Shown: positions 25,488 through 36,377, counted from the stretch's first letter. The stretch is DNA of 53,884 nucleotides from Holosporaceae bacterium (GCA_031283445.1 JAITBT010000064.1:1-53884), one strand, 5' to 3'. The notes: generated by a model from the letters alone, not told the origin. Made by a program: numbers and translations.

Positions 25488-25792
25488 TTTGAATGATTAC
25501 GTTCACAACAAATTTCAGAGTTCTGCTAATTAATGATTGATCAAAAAGCAAGTTATTGTATTATTTTAAGAAATGGCTACAGCATGATCTTCTTTTTCCG
25601 ACACAAGACTTTACAATAGTTCTTTCAGTCCTGCTCTTACTAAAGCCTTCTATAGGCCGAAATCTACCGGAGAATTTTCTCTAGAGTTAAGAGAATGCAT
25701 TTGGAAAATAGAAATTATCTTAAATTTTATATATAATAGATGTGAATAGTAGTATTTTCCTAAAAAAATATTTTTTTGAGAGAAAAGAATTT
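25488..25792. other. Intergenic region before the DsbA-like gene
   Basis: 305 bases without a supported gene. A frame in the right half stays open for about 55 codons after a stop at the fifth codon (MATA*), but has no recognisable product. The region ends with the -10 sequence and leader of the DsbA-like gene. No tRNA, repeat or clear terminator seen. Confidence 0.4.
25732..25737 (+). promoter_or_regulatory. -10 element of the DsbA-like gene
   Basis: A consensus TATAAT with no good -35. It places the transcript start near 25744. That rules out the in-frame GTG at 25742 and supports the ATG at 25793 as start. Confidence 0.4.
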
Positions 25793-26440
25793 ATGTTGAA
25801 GTTGTGTGTTTTATTTGGGTGGATGGCTTTTTTCCTGGAGAATTCGTCAGGAGCCGTTTTAGAATCCGGGGATATGTCTTTTTTAGAGGAACTAAAAAAA
25901 ATAAAAATACCGAATGAATATGGGTTGACAGAAATAGTTTTGGGTGATGAGACTGCTCCCCATACGGTAATCATATATTCATCTTTTACGTGCGATCTTT
26001 GTCGAAAATTTCACAGAGAAGAGTTTCTCAAGTTCAAAAAAAAATATGTTGATACAGGTGAAGTAAAACTATATCTGAGAAGTTACCTAGATGATCAAGG
26101 AGCGCTAGAATCCGCGATTTTGGTAAGATGTCTCGGTGGTAATTCAGGCGAAAAAATGATTGCCCTTTCTTCTGTGATCTTCGAAGAACAACAATCCTGG
26201 AAAGCCTCTTCAGATCCTCAACAATTTCTAATAGATTTAATTGTTCGTAAAGGATATTCCCGAAAGAAAGTTAATGCATGCCTTTCCAACACAAGAATTT
26301 CCGCAGGCTTGATGAAAGAGCAGCAGCAAGCAATGCTGAAGTTAAAAATATATCTTGTTCCTACATTTATTGTGGATGGAAAACTTCATCAAGGGTTGCT
26401 TACCTGCTCTGAACTTGCTGCTAAATTTCGCCCTGAGTGA
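25793..26440 (+). CDS. DsbA-like thiol oxidoreductase, exported
   Basis: Periplasmic thioredoxin-fold protein of about 215 residues, related to DsbA/Com1 proteins (Thioredoxin_4 type). A signal peptide (MLKLCVLFGWMAFFLENSSGA) ends near residue 21. The active site is CDLC in YSSFTCDLCRKFH, and the cis-proline loop reads VPTFIVDGK near the C-terminus. It probably forms or shuffles disulfides in envelope proteins; DsbB is not in the window. The frame extends upstream to a GTG at 25742, but that lies at the predicted transcription start. GAGAGAAAAG precedes the ATG. Confidence 0.8.
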   Translation: MLKLCVLFGWMAFFLENSSGAVLESGDMSFLEELKKIKIPNEYGLTEIVLGDETAPHTVIIYSSFTCDLCRKFHREEFLKFKKKYVDTGEVKLYLRSYLDDQGALESAILVRCLGGNSGEKMIALSSVIFEEQQSWKASSDPQQFLIDLIVRKGYSRKKVNACLSNTRISAGLMKEQQQAMLKLKIYLVPTFIVDGKLHQGLLTCSELAAKFRPE

Positions 26441-26443
26441 AAC

Positions 26444-26468
26444 GAAGGCTGGGAAAATTCTCGCCTTC
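26444..26468 (+). terminator. Hairpin after the DsbA-like gene
   Basis: GAAGGC (26444-26449) pairs with GCCTTC (26463-26468), and inner bases GGGA/TTCT extend the stem across one bulge. It begins 3 bases after the stop codon. There is no T tract, so it may be a factor-dependent end or only an mRNA-stabilising hairpin. Confidence 0.3.
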
Positions 26469-26566
26469 AAGAGGAGCGGGGTATCTTAGAAGACATAAAA
26501 AGCCAGTGTTTACGATTTGTTTTCGAATTTAATACTTTTCTTTACTATATTTTATTTCATAGTGGG

Positions 26567-26595
26567 TTGACTCCTGTTGTTCCAGTGGCTAGTAT
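26567..26595 (+). promoter_or_regulatory. Promoter of the str-S10-spc-alpha run
   Basis: TTGACT (26567-26572) and TAGTAT (26590-26595) are exactly 17 bases apart, the best promoter match in the window. The predicted leader to rpsL is about 30 bases and contains the strong site AAGGAAGGGG. No other comparable promoter was noticed before the end of rplQ. Confidence 0.7.
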
Positions 26596-26630
26596 ACAGC
26601 CCTTATGTAATTAAATAAGGAAGGGGCACT

Positions 26631-27002
26631 ATGCCGACTATAAATCAGTTGGTTCGTAATCCGCGGAGGGATGTAGCTAAAAGGAATAAAGTCCCGGCTC
26701 TCCTGTTTTGTCCGCAGAGGCGGGGGGTCTGTTCTCGTGTTACGACGATTACGCCCAAAAAGCCGAACTCTGCATTGCGGAAAATTGCTCGTGTTCGTTT
26801 AACCAGTGGATTTGAGGTTACTTGTTATATTCCCGGAGAGGGACATAATTTACAAGAGCACTCAGTGGTGATGATTCGGGGCGGTCGCGTTAAGGATCTT
26901 CCAGGTGTTCGGTATCATATAGTCCGTGGAGCATTGGATGCTCAGGGTGTTAAAGGGCGCCGTCAGGGCCGTTCTAAATACGGCGCGAAAAAACCGAAAT
27001 GA
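26631..27002 (+). CDS. rpsL: 30S ribosomal protein S12
   Basis: Decoding-centre protein of the small subunit and the site of streptomycin resistance changes. The 123 residues are highly conserved: [11 protein letters not shown] at the start, [11 protein letters not shown] with the usual lysine, [11 protein letters not shown], and [16 protein letters not shown]. The conserved loop positions are wild type, so no streptomycin-resistance change is evident. First gene of the str operon, behind a clear promoter and strong AAGGAAGGGG site; rpsG follows after 9 bases. Confidence 0.97.
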   Translation: MPTINQLVRNPRRDVAKRNKVPALLFCPQRRGVCSRVTTITPKKPNSALRKIARVRLTSGFEVTCYIPGEGHNLQEHSVVMIRGGRVKDLPGVRYHIVRGALDAQGVKGRRQGRSKYGAKKPK

Positions 27003-27482
<480 letters not shown>

Positions 27483-27483
27483 C

Positions 27484-29577
27484 ATGGTTCGGAAGACGCC
27501 GATAGAACGGTACAGAAATATAGGTATTATGGCGCACATTGACGCTGGGAAAACTACCACGACCGAACGGGTACTATTTTACACAGGGCGCTCTCATAAG
27601 ATTGGAGAAGTGCATGACGGGGCAGCCACGATGGACTGGATGGAACAGGAGCAGGAACGCGGCATCACAATCACTTCTGCCGCCACTACTTGTTATTGGA
27701 AAGACCATCGCATAAATATCATTGATACGCCCGGGCATGTGGATTTCACTATCGAAGTGGAAAGGTCACTCCGCGTTCTCGATGGGGCAGTTGCGGTGTT
27801 CGACGGTGTTGCCGGAGTGGAGCCTCAGACAGAGACAGTTTGGCGCCAGGCTGACAAATATCGCGTACCACGGATCTGTTTTGTGAATAAAATGGATCGA
27901 ATGGGAGCGAATTTTTACCGCTGCGTCCAGATGGTAGAGGATCGTTTAGGGGCTCGCCCTGCTGTGCTGCAGCTGCCAAATGGTGCAGAGAGCGATTTTG
28001 TTGGAGTCATCGACCTTTTAGAGATGAAGGCATATCACTGGAACGACGATACGTTAGGGGCTGCGTATGTCATAAAAGATATTCCACCGGATTTGAAAGA
28101 AAAATCCGCAGAGTATCGTCGGCAGTTGATCGAACTGGTAGTAGAGCAAGATGACACAGTTTTGGGGGCTTATTTGGATGGAATAGAACCATCGGTGGCG
28201 GATCTGAAATCATGTGTTCGTAAGGGGGTCCTGAATGGGGCCTTTGTGCCGATTTTTTGCGGGAGTGCGTTCAAAAATAAAGGTGTCCAGACCCTATTAG
28301 ACGGGGTAGTTGATTTCCTCCCTTCGCCGTTGGATATAGGAGAGATTCACGGTGTCGATATACGTGACGGGAACCAGCTTACTCGCAATGCTCGCGACGA
28401 TGTCCCTCTTTCAGCGCTCGCCTTTAAGGTTATGGCAGATCCCTTTGTCGGTTCGCTGACATTCGTTCGCGTTTATTCTGGATGTCTCGAGTCCGGGAGC
28501 TATGTGATGAATTCCGCGAAAGATGAGCGGGAAAGAGCTGGTAGATTATTGTTGATGCATGCCAATAATAGGGAAGATGTGAAGGAAGCTTACGCTGGCG
28601 ACATCGTTGCCGTTTGCGGACTGAAGGTGACAACCACCGGGGATACCTTGTGTGCTCCTAATAGTCCTATTTTGCTGGAAAAAATGGAATTCCCTATGCC
28701 GGTTATCGAAGTAGCAGTGGAGCCTAAGTCAAAGGCAGATCAAGAGAGGATGGGCACAGCGCTGGCTAGATTGGCAGCGGAGGATCCGTCCTTTCGCGTT
28801 AGCTCAAATGCTGAGACAGGCCAGACTATCATCAAGGGCATGGGAGAGTTGCACCTGGAGATCATTGTAGATCGTATGAGACGCGAATTTAAGGTTGACG
28901 CCAATGTTGGAGCTCCGCGGGTGGCCTATCGGGAAACGATCTCCAAGACCGCTGAGATCGACTACGTACATAAAAAACAGTCCGGGGGGGCTGGTCAATT
29001 CGCTAAAGTTGTAATAAAATTCGAGCCGAATGATTTTTCGGCTGGTCTGGAGTTCGAAAGTAAGGTTTTCGGAGGAGCTATCCCGAAGGAGTATATTCCT
29101 GGAGTAGAGAAAGGCTTAAAAAGCATCGCAGACTCTGGGTGTATAATAGGCTTTCCGATAGTGGGCGTGAAGTGTTATCTTCTGGATGGAGCCTATCACG
29201 ACGTCGATTCTAGCGTGTTAGCGTTCGAAATAGCTGCGCGCGGTGCATTTCGTGAGGCAATGACAAAATGTGGAGCCAGGATATTGGAACCAGTGATGAG
29301 CGTGGAAGTCGTAACGCCGGAAGATTACATGGGAGACGTTATAGGCGATCTGAATAGTCGCCGGGGGCAAGTGGTGGGTATGGATCAGCGATCAAATGCT
29401 CGTATCATCGCTGCCGATGTTCCATTGGCGGAGATGTTTGGTTATGTTAATACTCTGCGCTCGATGAGCCAGGGGAGAGCTCAGTACACGATGCAGTTCG
29501 CGCGATATGAGAGGGTTCCGTCTCACCTTGCGGACAAAATTATTGCAGAGCATAAAGGTGTAGTAAAAGAGGATTAG
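27484..29577 (+). CDS. fusA: Elongation factor G
   Basis: GTPase that moves tRNAs and mRNA through the ribosome and helps recycle it. The ATG at 27484 gives 697 residues, the usual length; the frame also runs 96 bases back into rpsG but that extension has no family counterpart. Motifs seen are G1 AHIDAGKTT at 17-25, switch [13 protein letters not shown]3 DTPGHVDF, and G4 NKMDR. Domain IV contains the tip loop with the following [22 protein letters not shown]. Third gene of the str operon. Confidence 0.97.
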   Translation: MVRKTPIERYRNIGIMAHIDAGKTTTTERVLFYTGRSHKIGEVHDGAATMDWMEQEQERGITITSAATTCYWKDHRINIIDTPGHVDFTIEVERSLRVLDGAVAVFDGVAGVEPQTETVWRQADKYRVPRICFVNKMDRMGANFYRCVQMVEDRLGARPAVLQLPNGAESDFVGVIDLLEMKAYHWNDDTLGAAYVIKDIPPDLKEKSAEYRRQLIELVVEQDDTVLGAYLDGIEPSVADLKSCVRKGVLNGAFVPIFCGSAFKNKGVQTLLDGVVDFLPSPLDIGEIHGVDIRDGNQLTRNARDDVPLSALAFKVMADPFVGSLTFVRVYSGCLESGSYVMNSAKDERERAGRLLLMHANNREDVKEAYAGDIVAVCGLKVTTTGDTLCAPNSPILLEKMEFPMPVIEVAVEPKSKADQERMGTALARLAAEDPSFRVSSNAETGQTIIKGMGELHLEIIVDRMRREFKVDANVGAPRVAYRETISKTAEIDYVHKKQSGGAGQFAKVVIKFEPNDFSAGLEFESKVFGGAIPKEYIPGVEKGLKSIADSGCIIGFPIVGVKCYLLDGAYHDVDSSVLAFEIAARGAFREAMTKCGARILEPVMSVEVVTPEDYMGDVIGDLNSRRGQVVGMDQRSNARIIAADVPLAEMFGYVNTLRSMSQGRAQYTMQFARYERVPSHLADKIIAEHKGVVKED

Positions 29578-29590
29578 TTGGAGGGAGCGA

Positions 29591-30781
29591 ATGAGCAAAG
29601 TAAAATTTGAGAGGTCTAAGCCTCACTGTAATATTGGTACCATCGGTCACGTGGACCATGGTAAAACGACTCTGACGGCCTCGATAACGAAGGTGTTATC
29701 GGAAAGGGGTGGAGCTAACTTTACAGCGTACGACCAAATTGATAACGCACCTGAAGAACGCGCCCGCGGGATCACCATCGCGACTACGCATGTGGAATAC
29801 CAAACCGAAGCGCGACACTACGCCCACGTGGATTGCCCAGGGCATGCGGACTACGTCAAAAATATGATAACGGGCGCTGCACAAATGGACGGTGCCATCC
29901 TGGTGGTTTCGGGAACGGATAGCGTGATGCCTCAGACCAAAGAACACATCCTGCTAGCTAGGCAGGTGGGAGTGCCGGCTCTGGTGGTGTTCATCAATAA
30001 AGTGGATATGGTTGACGACCCGGATATGCTGGAATTGGTAGAAATGGAAGTGAAGGATACCCTGGCGAAATATGATTTTCCGGCTGACGAAATTCCGATA
30101 ATTAGAGGCAGCGCACTCTGCGCCCTGGAAGGGAACAATGATGCGCTGGGCAAGGACAAAATCCTCGAGCTTATGGATGCAGTCGACAAATACATACCGC
30201 AACCCGAGAGGCCGAAAAATCGGCCATTCTTGATGCCGATCGAAGATGTGTTTTCGATTTCGGGGCGCGGTACCGTCGTAACGGGTAGAGTCGAAAGAGG
30301 AATCGTGAAACCCGGGGACGAAGTAGAGATAATCGGCATCAAGGCCACACAGAAAACAGTGGTGACGGGAGTCGAGATGTTCCGTAAACTCCTGGACCAG
30401 GGTGAAGCAGGCGACAATCTGGGTTGCCTATTACGTGGGACGAAACGGGAAGACGTAGAGAGGGGGCAGGTCTTGGCTGCTCCGTCTTCTATTACTCCGC
30501 ATACGAAATTCGAGTGTGAAGCTTACATCTTGAATAAAGATGAAGGAGGGCGTCACACGCCGTTCTTCAACGGCTACCGCCCGCAGTTCTACTTTAGGAC
30601 AACGGACGTGACCGGGAGTGTCACCCTGCCTGAAGGAACCGAAATGGTGATGCCTGGAGATAATGTGACGCTGCATGTGGAACTAATCGCTCCGATCGCT
30701 ATGGACGACGGGCTACGTTTCGCCATTCGGGAGGGCGGCCACACAGTGGGCGCCGGCGTAGTCACGAAAATAAAGGCCTGA
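29591..30781 (+). CDS. tuf: Elongation factor Tu
   Basis: GTPase that delivers aminoacyl-tRNA to the ribosome. The 396 residues cover all three domains, with GHVDHGKTT at 19-27, [27 protein letters not shown], and NKVDM. GGAG stands eight bases before the ATG. The gene is much richer in GC than most neighbours (several lines at 50-60% against 32-45% in other ribosomal genes). The likely reason is strong codon selection for a very highly expressed gene. Only one copy is in the window. Confidence 0.97.
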   Translation: MSKVKFERSKPHCNIGTIGHVDHGKTTLTASITKVLSERGGANFTAYDQIDNAPEERARGITIATTHVEYQTEARHYAHVDCPGHADYVKNMITGAAQMDGAILVVSGTDSVMPQTKEHILLARQVGVPALVVFINKVDMVDDPDMLELVEMEVKDTLAKYDFPADEIPIIRGSALCALEGNNDALGKDKILELMDAVDKYIPQPERPKNRPFLMPIEDVFSISGRGTVVTGRVERGIVKPGDEVEIIGIKATQKTVVTGVEMFRKLLDQGEAGDNLGCLLRGTKREDVERGQVLAAPSSITPHTKFECEAYILNKDEGGRHTPFFNGYRPQFYFRTTDVTGSVTLPEGTEMVMPGDNVTLHVELIAPIAMDDGLRFAIREGGHTVGAGVVTKIKA

Positions 30782-30791
30782 GGAGAAAGTC

Positions 30792-31106
30792 ATGGCTGCT
30801 CAGAAAATCCGCATCTGCCTAAGGGCGTACGATCATCGAATACTGGACTTCTCGGCGGGCGAGATCGTGGTGACAGCCAAGCGTACGGGCGCCCAAGTTC
30901 ATGGCCCGGTGCCGCTGCCAACGCGGATGGAACGCTTTACGGTCTTGCGGTCGCCCCATAAAGATAAAAAATCGCGGGAACAATTCGAACTGCAAACTCA
31001 TAAGCGGCTGGTAGATATCTTGGAATGTCCTCCCCAAACTGTGGACGCACTCATGAAGTTGGAGCTGGCGTCAGGCGTCGATGTAGAAATTAAGCTTTTG
31101 GATTAA
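30792..31106 (+). CDS. rpsJ: 30S ribosomal protein S10
   Basis: Small-subunit head protein that also works in transcription antitermination with NusB. The 104 residues contain the characteristic [15 protein letters not shown] start, [29 protein letters not shown]-like middle and the [19 protein letters not shown] end. Starts the S10 part of the cluster, only 10 bases after tuf, with no promoter of its own. Like tuf it is unusually GC-rich for this genome. Confidence 0.96.
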   Translation: MAAQKIRICLRAYDHRILDFSAGEIVVTAKRTGAQVHGPVPLPTRMERFTVLRSPHKDKKSREQFELQTHKRLVDILECPPQTVDALMKLELASGVDVEIKLLD

Positions 31107-31110
31107 TAAA

Positions 31111-31749
31111 ATGCGCTCAGGTATAATAGGAAAAAAATTGGGCATGACTCGGATGCTTACGGCTGACGGGAGGCAGTACGCTGTGACCGTCCTCAAAGTG
31201 GAGCGGCATAACGTCTTGAGCCATAAAACAGTGGAGAAACATGGCTACGAAGCCGTGATAGTTGGTACTGTTGAAGTTCCAGAAAAAAAGTTAACGAAGC
31301 CTCTGCAGGGCTATTTTAAGAAGGTTGGAGGGAAATTTTATAAGATACTTCGGGAGTTTCGCACGCCGATTACCGAAGCACCTGCTTTGGGGACGTCCTA
31401 TGGAGCGGATCTCTTTAAGGAAGGTCAGTTGGTGGATGTATCGGGAACCTCCAAAGGTAAAGGCTTCGCGGGCGGTATGAAACGTCATAATTTCGGGGGG
31501 CTTCGAGCCTCTCATGGTGTTTCCGTGTCCCATCGAAGCCATGGTTCAATAGGTAATAGAGAGGATCCCGGTAAAGTTTTTAAAGGCAAGAAAATGGCGG
31601 GACACTTGGGGTCTAAACAAGTTACGCTGCAGAATGCTGAGATTCATGGCGTTGATGGTGATTTGCTCTTGGTGCGAGGTGGTGTCCCAGGTCCTGTTGG
31701 CGGCTACATTTTCGTAAAAGAAGCAGTGAAAGGGATTCGGCAGCAATGA
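31111..31749 (+). CDS. rplC: 50S ribosomal protein L3
   Basis: Early-assembly protein of the large subunit near the peptidyl transferase centre. The 212 residues show RSGIIGKKLGMTRM at the start and the conserved GKGFAGGMKRHNF-GG-ASHGVS loop, including the Gln-equivalent region that is often methylated. KMAGHLGSKQVT follows. Stop overlaps the rplD start by 4 bases, giving coupled translation. Confidence 0.97.
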   Translation: MRSGIIGKKLGMTRMLTADGRQYAVTVLKVERHNVLSHKTVEKHGYEAVIVGTVEVPEKKLTKPLQGYFKKVGGKFYKILREFRTPITEAPALGTSYGADLFKEGQLVDVSGTSKGKGFAGGMKRHNFGGLRASHGVSVSHRSHGSIGNREDPGKVFKGKKMAGHLGSKQVTLQNAEIHGVDGDLLLVRGGVPGPVGGYIFVKEAVKGIRQQ

Positions 31750-32369
31750 AATTGCAGGTTATAAAGTTAGATGGTAGCAGCAACGGAGATATTGAACTGG
31801 AAGGTGCTGTATTTGATATCGAGCCAAAGAAAGAGTCTATATCTGACGTTATACGTTGGCAATTAGCTCGTCGCCAGGCAGGGACTCACGCCACGAAAGA
31901 TCGTGGTGGCGTTTCGCGTTCCACAAGAAAAATATATAAACAGAAGGGAACCGGTCGTGCTCGGCATGGCGCGCGGACTGCGAACATTTTCGTCGGTGGT
32001 GGTATCGTCTTTGGTCCAGTCCCTCGTTCTCATAAATTTAAAGTTAATAAAAAAGTGCGTGATTTAGCGATTAAGTCATTGCTTTCCATTAAAATGCGGG
32101 AAAACAATATAATTGTCTGTGAAGACCTGAATATCGAGACCTCTAAAACTAAAAATCTGCAGGAGTGCCTCCGGCAGTTGGATATTAAATCAGCTTTGTT
32201 TGTGGATGTGTCTTCGGATTGTCGAAATTTCAAAAATGCTTGTTCTAATATTCATAAAATAGATGTATTGCCGATCCTTGGTTTTAATGTTTATGATGGA
32301 ATGCTACACGAAAAAATAATTTTTACACGAGGTGCGGTAGATTGCATCCAGCACCGCCTGTTGGGATGA
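31746..32369 (+). CDS. rplD: 50S ribosomal protein L4
   Basis: Lines the peptide exit tunnel. The 207 residues include the tunnel loop with QKGTGRARHGARTANIFVGGG, preceded by RQAGTHATKDRGGVS. In E. coli L4 represses its own S10 operon through a leader hairpin; no such leader can exist before rpsJ here as the gap is 10 bases. The sequence is more AT-rich than tuf or rpsJ. Overlaps rplC by 4 bases. Confidence 0.96.
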   Translation: MKLQVIKLDGSSNGDIELEGAVFDIEPKKESISDVIRWQLARRQAGTHATKDRGGVSRSTRKIYKQKGTGRARHGARTANIFVGGGIVFGPVPRSHKFKVNKKVRDLAIKSLLSIKMRENNIIVCEDLNIETSKTKNLQECLRQLDIKSALFVDVSSDCRNFKNACSNIHKIDVLPILGFNVYDGMLHEKIIFTRGAVDCIQHRLLG

Positions 32370-32373
32370 AGAG

Positions 32374-32658
32374 ATGATTAATGAATATGATTGTTTGATT
32401 GCCCCGTTGATGACCGAGAAAACTATGAATTCCGGCAAGGAAGGTGTACATGTTTTTAGCGTTCACACCAAGGCTACTAAGTTGGACGTTAAGAGAGCTG
32501 TAGAAAAAGTTTTTAATGTTAAGGTAGTTAAAGTTGGTATTTTGAATAGAACAGGAAAGAAGCGGGTCTACCGTGGGAAACCGGGAAGAACCGCACTTAG
32601 GAAACATGCCATCGTCCGCCTAGCGGAAGGTGCTATAAATTTTGAAGGTGGGATTTAA
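32374..32658 (+). CDS. rplW: 50S ribosomal protein L23
   Basis: Protein at the tunnel exit that docks SRP and trigger factor. The 94 residues include [30 protein letters not shown] and VRLAEG. It lacks nothing compared with the bacterial family. Its final base overlaps the first base of rplB (TAATG). Confidence 0.95.
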   Translation: MINEYDCLIAPLMTEKTMNSGKEGVHVFSVHTKATKLDVKRAVEKVFNVKVVKVGILNRTGKKRVYRGKPGRTALRKHAIVRLAEGAINFEGGI

Positions 32659-33485
32659 TGGCTCTGAAGGTATATAAGCCAATATCGCCCGGTGCAAGAG
32701 GGCTGGTGCTGGTATCTCATTCTACGCTCTGGAAAGGTAATCCGCTGAAGGGGTTGACCCATGGAAAATCCGCCACCGGGGGACGCGGCGTACGGGGGTC
32801 AATTACTGTCTGGCATCGTGGCGGCGGGCATAAAAAATTATATAGACTTATAGATTTTTCCAGAAATAAAGTCGGGATAGAAGCTGTTGTGGAACGTATC
32901 GAATATGATCCTAACAGATCGGCTTTTATAGCCCTGGTGAAATATGTTGACGGGGAATTTTCTTATATAATTGCACCTCAGAGATTAGAAGTCGGCGATA
33001 AGATCATTTCAGCCGAAAAAACCGACGTTAAAGTTGGAAATTGTATGAAAATGATCAATACTCCTGTCGGGACCGTTGTCCACAATATTGAATTTAGAAT
33101 TGGTAAGGGAGCTCAGTTTGCTCGTGCGGCTGGGTCCTATGGCCAAATCGTCGGACGCGATTCCGGGAAAGTTATTGTTAAATTATCATCCGGTGAGGTT
33201 AGGTTGATCGATGGTGCATGCCGTGCTACCGTCGGCGCCGTATCTAATCCGGATCAGAAAAATACAAATTTGGGAAAAGCCGGGCGCTCTCGCTGGTTAG
33301 GGTGGCGCCCGACTAATAGAGGGTCCGCCATGAATCCAATCGACCATCCGCATGGTGGGGGAGAGGGGAAAACCAAAAGCGGGAGACAACCAGTGACTCC
33401 GTGGGGTAAGCCGACAAAAGGGTATAAAACCAGGCGAAAGGCTAAACCGTCGGATAAATTTATATTAACCAAAAGGAAGAAATAG
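32658..33485 (+). CDS. rplB: 50S ribosomal protein L2
   Basis: Central large-subunit protein required for subunit association and peptidyl transfer. The 275 residues carry [24 protein letters not shown] and, near the C-terminus, the invariant [14 protein letters not shown] containing the functionally important His. Ends in the usual Lys/Arg-rich tail. rpsS follows after 8 bases. Confidence 0.97.
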   Translation: MALKVYKPISPGARGLVLVSHSTLWKGNPLKGLTHGKSATGGRGVRGSITVWHRGGGHKKLYRLIDFSRNKVGIEAVVERIEYDPNRSAFIALVKYVDGEFSYIIAPQRLEVGDKIISAEKTDVKVGNCMKMINTPVGTVVHNIEFRIGKGAQFARAAGSYGQIVGRDSGKVIVKLSSGEVRLIDGACRATVGAVSNPDQKNTNLGKAGRSRWLGWRPTNRGSAMNPIDHPHGGGEGKTKSGRQPVTPWGKPTKGYKTRRKAKPSDKFILTKRKK

Positions 33486-33493
33486 GTGTAATC

Positions 33494-33775
33494 GTGGCAC
33501 GTTCAGTGTGGAAAGGTCCGTTTGTGGACGGGTATTTGATAAAAAAAGTAAAAGCTCTACTGGAGACCGGACGACGGGATCCAATTAAAACTTGGTCTCG
33601 TCGTTCGACATTGATTCCGGATTTCGTTGGTGTGACCTTTTCTGTTCATAATGGTCGAAAATTTATCCCGGTTTTGGTTACAGAGGAGATGGTAGGTCAT
33701 AAATTGGGAGAGTTCGCTCCTACGCGGACGTTCCAGGGACACTCTGGGGATAGAAGAATAGCGAAGAAAGGGTAG
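33494..33775 (+). CDS. rpsS: 30S ribosomal protein S19
   Basis: Head protein contacting A-site tRNA and forming a pair with S13. The 93 residues contain [32 protein letters not shown] and [18 protein letters not shown], all conserved. Start is GTG at the 5' end of a GCACGTTC-like sequence. rplV begins one base after its stop. Confidence 0.96.
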   Translation: MARSVWKGPFVDGYLIKKVKALLETGRRDPIKTWSRRSTLIPDFVGVTFSVHNGRKFIPVLVTEEMVGHKLGEFAPTRTFQGHSGDRRIAKKG

Positions 33776-33776
33776 T

Positions 33777-34151
33777 ATGATGGCCTCTGGTTTACGTATT
33801 AATACAAAATCTCCAAACGTGGTAGCTAGGGATCGCATGATTTTAGCATCGCCACGGAAAGTCAATCTGGTCGCCCGGATGATTCGGGGTGCCCAGGCGG
33901 GTAAAGCTTTGGATATTTTAAAATTTTGTAAAAAGGCGGTGGCTCGCGATATTCGAAAAACTTTACTCTCAGCAGTTGCGAATGCAGAGATGAATTACAG
34001 TCTCAATATTGATTTATTGTCTGTACGGGAGGCCTACGTCGGAAAATCTGTTACACTTCGGAGATTTATGGCTCGTGCCAAAGGTAATGGTGCTTCTATT
34101 CGCAAAAGATTTAGTCGCTTGACCATAGTTGTATGTGAAACCGAGGGTTAA
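33777..34151 (+). CDS. rplV: 50S ribosomal protein L22
   Basis: Tunnel-wall protein with a long beta hairpin. The 124 residues contain [14 protein letters not shown], the middle [11 protein letters not shown] and the hairpin region [31 protein letters not shown]. The hairpin tip is intact, so no macrolide-resistance deletion is evident. Two consecutive ATG codons open the frame; AAAGGG lies 4 and 7 bases upstream of them respectively, so either may start. rpsC follows after one base. Confidence 0.94.
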   Translation: MMASGLRINTKSPNVVARDRMILASPRKVNLVARMIRGAQAGKALDILKFCKKAVARDIRKTLLSAVANAEMNYSLNIDLLSVREAYVGKSVTLRRFMARAKGNGASIRKRFSRLTIVVCETEG

Positions 34152-34152
34152 T

Positions 34153-34833
34153 ATGGGGCAAAAAGTAAATCCGAATTCTCTTCGCTTGGGTATAACCCGT
34201 AACTGGAACTCCAGTTGGTATGCAAAAGCTGGCTACGCTGCTTTGCTGCGTCAAGATTTTGAATTAAGAAAATTTTTAAATAAAAAATTAGAACAAGCGG
34301 GAGTTTCAAAGATTTTTTTGGAGCGATTAGCCAAAAAGGTAATGGTAACAATACATACTGCGAGACCTGGTGTCGTAATCGGCAAAAAGGGCAATGGGAT
34401 AGAAAAAATACGAACAGATTTAATGGCGCTAGCCGGTGCAGATGTATCTTTAAATATCGTGGAGGTTCGGAAGCCCGAAATAGATGCTAGATTGGTGGCC
34501 GATTCGATAGCGGGGCAGATCGAAAAAAGAGTAGGTTTCCGCCGCGCTGTAAAAAGGGCAATGCAGTCGACGTTGCGATCAGGGGGGCTTGGAATCCGAG
34601 TTAATTGTTCTGGTCGCCTTGGCGGCGCTGAAATTGCTAGGATGGAGTGGTATCGCGAGGGGCGAGTGCCATTGCATACCTTGCGAGCAGATATTGATTA
34701 CGGAATAGCGACTGCGAATACTACCTATGGGACCATCGGCATAAAAGTCTGGATTTACAAAGGAGAATCGTATAACGCGAGACCGAATTTCTTGCCACGC
34801 CGTGTCAGTGGAGAAAAGCAGGAAAGGGAATAG
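34153..34833 (+). CDS. rpsC: 30S ribosomal protein S3
   Basis: Protein at the mRNA entry tunnel. Starting at the ATG giving [13 protein letters not shown], the usual N-terminus, it has 226 residues. The KH domain shows the GxxG loop as [12 protein letters not shown], and the C-terminal domain has [20 protein letters not shown] and [10 protein letters not shown]. The frame extends 24 bases upstream into rplV, but that extension has no family support. Confidence 0.96.
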   Translation: MGQKVNPNSLRLGITRNWNSSWYAKAGYAALLRQDFELRKFLNKKLEQAGVSKIFLERLAKKVMVTIHTARPGVVIGKKGNGIEKIRTDLMALAGADVSLNIVEVRKPEIDARLVADSIAGQIEKRVGFRRAVKRAMQSTLRSGGLGIRVNCSGRLGGAEIARMEWYREGRVPLHTLRADIDYGIATANTTYGTIGIKVWIYKGESYNARPNFLPRRVSGEKQERE

Positions 34834-34836
34834 GTT

Positions 34837-35247
34837 ATGTTGTCTCCAGCTAAGTCGAAATTTAGGAAACAATTTAAAGGTAGAATACATGGAGTAGCTT
34901 CTTGCGGTTATCGGTTGGGTTTTGGTTCTTATGGCTTGAAAGCTCTTGCATCTGCTCGTGTAACAGCCGCTCAGCTAGAAGCCGCCAGACGTGCTATTAC
35001 CAGATGTATGAAGCGTGTTGGCAAGGTCTGGATCCGGGTATATCCGGATGTTCCTGTCTCCCGGAAACCGGCGGAGGTCCGGATGGGAAGTGGAAAGGGT
35101 GGAGTTGAGTATTGGGTCTGCCGCGTTTATTCGGGAACAATTATGTTTGAAATGGATGGAGTCGATGAGTCTACTGCTAAGGAGGCCCTGTCCCTGGCAG
35201 CGGCTAAATTGCCGATTCAAACGAAGATCGTCACAAGAGGGATTTAG
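34837..35247 (+). CDS. rplP: 50S ribosomal protein L16
   Basis: Organises the A-site region of the large subunit. The 136 residues begin [16 protein letters not shown] and include [29 protein letters not shown], and the conserved [15 protein letters not shown]. The Arg of the EITARQLE-like stretch that is hydroxylated in some bacteria reads [10 protein letters not shown] here, with Ala in its place. rpmC follows after 2 bases. Confidence 0.96.
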   Translation: MLSPAKSKFRKQFKGRIHGVASCGYRLGFGSYGLKALASARVTAAQLEAARRAITRCMKRVGKVWIRVYPDVPVSRKPAEVRMGSGKGGVEYWVCRVYSGTIMFEMDGVDESTAKEALSLAAAKLPIQTKIVTRGI

Positions 35248-35249
35248 CC

Positions 35250-35435
35250 ATGGCACAGAATAGTAAAAAAAAGTCTTTGTCTGAAGAGGTGGATACCGCT
35301 AAGATAGAGCTTCTGCGCATTCGCTTCCGCCGCGTTCTAGGTGAGAGCGTTTCCGCTCATGTAATAAAAAATGCTCGCAAAAATATAGCAAAGTGTGTAA
35401 GATCGCTCGAGAATGGAGATAAAAAGAATGTCTAG
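35250..35435 (+). CDS. rpmC: 50S ribosomal protein L29
   Basis: Small helical protein beside the tunnel exit. The 61 residues form two helices, with [15 protein letters not shown] in place of the usual LFNLRFQ-x-GQLEN stretch, so it is one of the more divergent ribosomal proteins here. It is identified mainly by position between rplP and rpsQ and by length. Its end overlaps rpsQ by 8 bases. Confidence 0.88.
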   Translation: MAQNSKKKSLSEEVDTAKIELLRIRFRRVLGESVSAHVIKNARKNIAKCVRSLENGDKKNV

Positions 35436-35685
35436 ATTTGTTTTGGACGGAGTTGTTACAGGCAGTTCTTGTGATAAAACTGTTACCGTGTTGGTAACTC
35501 GGCGTGTAATGCATCCAAAATACAAGAAATATATAAATGTTACAAAGAAATATCATGCTCACGATAGCGAAAATAAATATGGAGTAGGAGATAACGTGGT
35601 GATCGAAGAAACAAAGCCTATATCTAAAACAAAATGTTGGATTGTCGTCAAAGGCAATAATTCTAACCAAGGGGCTCAGTCATGA
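35428..35685 (+). CDS. rpsQ: 30S ribosomal protein S17
   Basis: Early-binding small-subunit protein with an OB fold. From the ATG at 35428 it has 85 residues: [38 protein letters not shown] and [16 protein letters not shown] match the family. An ATG 15 bases earlier is also in frame, but the chosen start has GGAG nine bases upstream and fits the usual N-terminus better. Overlaps rpmC by 8 and rplN by 4 bases. Confidence 0.92.
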   Translation: MSRFVLDGVVTGSSCDKTVTVLVTRRVMHPKYKKYINVTKKYHAHDSENKYGVGDNVVIEETKPISKTKCWIVVKGNNSNQGAQS

Positions 35686-36050
35686 TTCAGATGCAAACCC
35701 GTTTGTCTGTTGCAGATAACTCCGGGGCCCGGGAGCTTATGTGCATTAAAGTCCTGGGGGGAGCTGGGCGTCGATATGCCGGAGTCGGAGACATCATTGT
35801 CGCATCCGTGAAGGAAGCTATCCCGAGGGGCAAAGTGAAGGCCGGCGACGTAGTGCAAGCTGTTGTCGTAAGAACGGCTGCAGCTGCGTATCGTAAAGAT
35901 GGCAGCGTTATCCGTTTCGATCGAAATGCTGCTGTTCTGATAAATAAACAAGGAGAGCCGCTAGGGACGCGTGTTTTTGGTCCTGTGGCTCGCGAACTCC
36001 GCAATAGAAACATGATGAAGATTGTTTCGTTGGCACCGGAGGTACTATAA
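35682..36050 (+). CDS. rplN: 50S ribosomal protein L14
   Basis: Forms an inter-subunit bridge. The 122 residues read as a standard L14: [48 protein letters not shown], and [11 protein letters not shown]. Parts of the gene reach about 60% GC, like tuf. Overlaps rpsQ by 4 bases and shares its last base with the rplX start. Confidence 0.97.
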   Translation: MIQMQTRLSVADNSGARELMCIKVLGGAGRRYAGVGDIIVASVKEAIPRGKVKAGDVVQAVVVRTAAAAYRKDGSVIRFDRNAAVLINKQGEPLGTRVFGPVARELRNRNMMKIVSLAPEVL

Positions 36051-36364
36051 TGAGTAGGTGGCGCGTTAAAAAAGGAGATGTCGTCCAGGTCATTACCGGA
36101 GATGATAAAGGTGTTCGAGGGGAGATTTTGAAAGTCCTGAGAGATGATCGGCGGGTTGTTGTGAAGGATGTTAATGTCTGCACTCGGCATAAGAAACCGA
36201 CAGCCAATGATCCTGGTGGGACAATAAAGATGGAGAAATCTATACATGCTTCGAATGTGATGTTAATCGACCCATCGGATAGTAAGCCATCTCGTGTCGG
36301 AGTCTCCGTAGTTGATGGAAAGAAGGTACGCATCTCCAGGCGTACCGGTACTATGATAAATTAG
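36050..36364 (+). CDS. rplX: 50S ribosomal protein L24
   Basis: Assembly initiator of the large subunit. The 104 residues include the KOW motif [21 protein letters not shown] at 6-26 and the conserved [10 protein letters not shown] and [15 protein letters not shown] stretches. Start overlaps the rplN stop by one base (TAATG). Confidence 0.95.
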   Translation: MSRWRVKKGDVVQVITGDDKGVRGEILKVLRDDRRVVVKDVNVCTRHKKPTANDPGGTIKMEKSIHASNVMLIDPSDSKPSRVGVSVVDGKKVRISRRTGTMIN

Positions 36365-36377
36365 GTGAGAGAAAATT

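Noticed and set aside
25574-25744. Frame with an early TGA (MATA*) then about 55 open codons, suggesting a pseudogene or TGA read as Trp
   Set aside because: No family recognised. TGA is used as an ordinary stop (for example at the rnd-tsaB and ruvC-ruvA overlaps) and TGG encodes Trp throughout, so recoding is not supported.
29932-30417. 161-codon open frame on the minus strand
   Set aside because: Lies wholly opposite tuf; its Ser/Thr/Ile-rich product is a typical shadow of a conserved GC-rich gene.
35687-36247. 186-codon open frame on the minus strand
   Set aside because: Spans rplN and rplX in antisense and has no ribosome-binding site or recognisable domain.
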